Assembly (NCBI RefSeq): GCF_035594125.1
Contig: NC_087191.1
Location: forward strand, 2,466,501 to 2,530,500
Direction: 5' to 3'
DNA: 64,000 bases
Source: Scylla paramamosain
Lineage: Eukaryota; Arthropoda; Malacostraca; Decapoda; Portunidae
Shown here piece by piece: positions 61,296 to 64,000 of the stretch. How positions within the stretch are numbered: the first letter of the stretch is position 1; each line of letters starts with the position of its first letter. The notes under the pieces were generated by a model. That model did no database searches and was not told where the DNA came from. It was given only the letters and a program-made list of their open reading frames with translations. The translations under genes were made by a program, and so were the position numbers.

Positions 61296-62892
61296 GTGAC
61301 ACGTTCCTTGAAATCTCGTTTCCTTTCCACTCATAGGGTGTTTTGGCACCTTTCATTGCGGAATTCACACAAAATACAAGTTTTTGTTAATGTTCTTCTT
61401 TTCTCCATATAGGGAATTTTTGGATTTTGGTAACAAAGAAGTTCAAAAAACTAATAATATACGTTTCTTGTTATGTGTTTTTGTTTACTCATATAGAGTA
61501 CTTTGCATACGTTTTTGTACGTAACAAGATCAAAAACACTTCAAATACTCGTTTTTTTAGCTTTTTTTTTCCAGAAACGGTGTTTTCATGCCTTTTACCG
61601 TTTTGTTATATAATTAGATGAAAAACACTCAGAAGACTCGTTTTTGGTGTTTTTTTTTTTCTTATATAGGGTGCTTTATATGCTTTTTGCTTTTTTTTCT
61701 GCTTAATACGCTCATAAAGATTCAAAATATATGTATGTGGATTTTTTTTTTCCCCATATGGTGTGCTCTTATGCGTGTTGGCGTTATGGCACCCAACAAT
61801 GTAAAATACACTCAAAATACACGTTTTTGGTAATATTGTAGTTTTTCTCCGTATGGAGTGCTATTCAAGCGCTTTGGAGATTTTGTATCTAAGATTCTCA
61901 AAAACTCTCATAATTCATGTTTCCCGAATTTTTTTTTTTTTTTCTCGTTTACTTATATAAGGTACTTTCCACACTCGAGACAAGTTTATAAAAAATTCCT
62001 TTTTCTTTCTCTATATAAGAAGCTTTGTATGCATTTTGGCGTAAATGTAAAAAAGCACTCCAAATACACGTTGTTCTATTGCTCGATATCGAGTGTTCTT
62101 TATGCCTAAAAAGTACAAAAACTCTCACAATAAACTTTTCTCATAATGTCTTTTCGTTTTATCATGTAGAATAATTTTGATGCATTTTGGCATTTTCTAC
62201 ATAACAAACTTAAAAAGAAAACAATCAAAATGCACGTTTTTCATTAAGTTAAACTCTTTCTTCATTAGAGGATTTTTGGATGCATTTCAGCGTTTTGTAA
62301 CGTAAATAACTCAAAAACACTGAAAAGAGACATTTTTGTTAATATTGTCTTCTTTTCCAATATAGGGTGATTTACTTGCTTTTCATTGTTCTTGACCCTC
62401 GCACGATCATAAACACTCAGACACTCTTTTTGTAAATCTCTTTTCCTTTCCCCATATATGGGGGTTTGCATGTAATTTGGCGTTTTCGTACCTAACAATG
62501 TGAAATACACTCAAAATACACGTTTTTCGTAATGTTCTTCTGTTTCTCCATTTAGAGAGCTATTTATTACTTTTAGCATCTTGGTACCTAAGACGCTCAA
62601 AAAACACTCAGAGCACGTTTCTTGTTATGCTCTTTCGTTTCCCATATAGGGTAATTTCCATGTATTTTAGCGTTCCTTTACAAAACGAAGTAAAAAAAAA
62701 CACTTGTTTTTTTAGTTATATTATTCTCTTTCTCCTTAAACGGTGTTTTGCATGTGTTTAGACATTTTGGTACATAAGTACTAAACACTTTAAGGGCACG
62801 TTTTTTGGTAAACTTGTTTTTTTTTTTTTTTTTTTTTTTTACTATGTAGCATTATTTCCTTTCTTTTCAGTATTTTGGTTCCTAACAACAGT

Positions 62893-62923
62893 ACCTCTGT
62901 ACTGATAGAATCAGTACAGAGGT
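62893..62923. repeat. Perfect 14-bp fold-back with LINE-like sequence
   Basis: ACCTCTGTACTGAT (62893-62906), a 3-nt loop, and ATCAGTACAGAGGT (62910-62923). The 17-mer TAGAATCAGTACAGAGG here also occurs in the CR1/L2-like LINE at about 14278-14294. Confidence 0.88.
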
Positions 62924-64000
62924 GCTTTGCATGCTTTTTAACGTTTTGTTACGTAAGTAGTTTAAATCACTCAAAAGACACGTTTTTCATAATGTTTTAT
63001 CTTCGTATATAGAATGTTTTATGTTTTCTAGCGTTTTTCTGGATAATACCCTCATAAAAACTCAAAAGTCACGTTTGTGGAAACGCCATTTTCTTTCCAC
63101 ATATAGTGTGCTTTTCATGCATTTTGTGTCCATGCATTTGCATACATATAGAGTGCTGTTCAGTCTATTTCAAGTTTTTGTTCCTAAGATGCAGAAAAAT
63201 TCATAAATACACGTTTCTCGTATTGCCTTTTCGTTTCCTCATATAAGATAATTTCCATGCTTTTGATGTTTTTGTACGTAACAAGCTGAAAAAAAAAAAC
63301 ACTCAAAAACTTGTTTTATGGGAATGTTATTATCTTTCTCCATAAAGTGTGTTTTCCATGCGTTTTATTGTTTTTGGTACGTAAGAAGATCGAAAACACC
63401 CAAAGGACACGTTTTTCGTAATTTCTTAATATATTGGCATACAAGGTGAATTCCATGCTTTTTAGCGTTTTGGTCTCGTACATGCTCAAAACCACTGAAA
63501 GGCAAGTCTCTGGTAATGTCGTTTCGCTTCCTCATATTGGGGGCTTTGCATGTATTTTACATGGTAATTAACAAAGTAAAAACAATCAAAATACACATTT
63601 TCATTAATGTTCTGGTTTTCCATTTAAAATATGTTTTAGAATTTTAGTAACGCTTATAATACACTTCTCTGATAATATTCTCTCGTTTCCCTATATAGGT
63701 TATTTTACATGCATTTAAATGCTATAAATACTTATGTTTTGTAATATTATTCTGTTTCCACAAGAAGGTTGTTTTCCATGCGTTGAAATTATTTAGTATG
63801 TAAAAAGCTCAAAAACTTTTAAAAGACATCTTTTTCGTAAAGTTGTTTTGTTTTCCCTTATAGGTTGATTTTCATGTTTTTTTTTTTTTTTAACGTTATG
63901 TTGTTTAACACGTTCAAAACATTCAAAAGACATGTTTCTGGAAATCTTGATTCCTCTCCTCATGTAGGCTTTATTGCATGCTTTTTGCCGTTCTGGTACC

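Overview
This looks like intergenic or heterochromatic nuclear DNA of an arthropod, most likely a decapod crustacean and perhaps a crab. I infer this from the Jockey-type and CR1/L2-like retroelement remnants, which resemble lineages I know to be abundant in decapod genomes, and from the long pure (AG)n, (TC)n and (GT)n microsatellites. There is no bacterial gene organisation and no recognisable host protein-coding gene. Every convincing coding region belongs to a transposable element.

Layout. 1-5.5 kb: decayed non-LTR retrotransposons on the minus strand (an RT fragment at the left edge and a nearly full-length, multiply frameshifted Jockey-like element at 2.4-5.3 kb), plus two related tRNA-derived SINE-like copies. 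6.3-13.1 kb: a short array of 108-bp tandem repeats split by a 6361-bp Ty3/Gypsy LTR retrotransposon (6525-12885). Its two 500-bp LTRs differ at one position by eye, and it is flanked by a 4-bp target-site duplication. It has gag, pol (protease, reverse transcriptase, RNase H, integrase), a primer-binding site and a polypurine tract. A GGGAAAC heptamer followed by a predicted stem-loop lies where gag and pol overlap, a textbook layout for -1 frameshifting. The copy is young but probably dead: there is a 1-nt frameshift between RT and RNase H, and a catalytic Asp of RNase H is replaced by Val. 13.7-14.75 kb: a 5'-truncated CR1/L2-like RT fragment with an intact 299-codon frame.

15583-15682 is a 100-N assembly gap. 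From 15683 to the right edge (64000) the window is essentially one satellite array of monomers of about 95 bp, interrupted only by a decayed LINE at 20.69-22.59 kb and by microsatellites. The array is hierarchical. The right-hand 21 kb and the stretch at 22.6-24.9 kb follow a cycle of five diverged monomer types (about 475 bp). The middle (18.1-20.6 and 24.95-42.7 kb) carries a longer derived unit of about 1.0-1.1 kb that can be read as two pentamers plus one extra partial monomer. Copies show shared deletions, fusions at short homologies, an exact 189-bp duplication, inverted segments and many fold-back palindromes. A higher-order core flanked by older, less ordered repeats resembles the organisation of some centromeric or pericentromeric satellites. 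That comparison is inference; nothing in the sequence proves centromere function.
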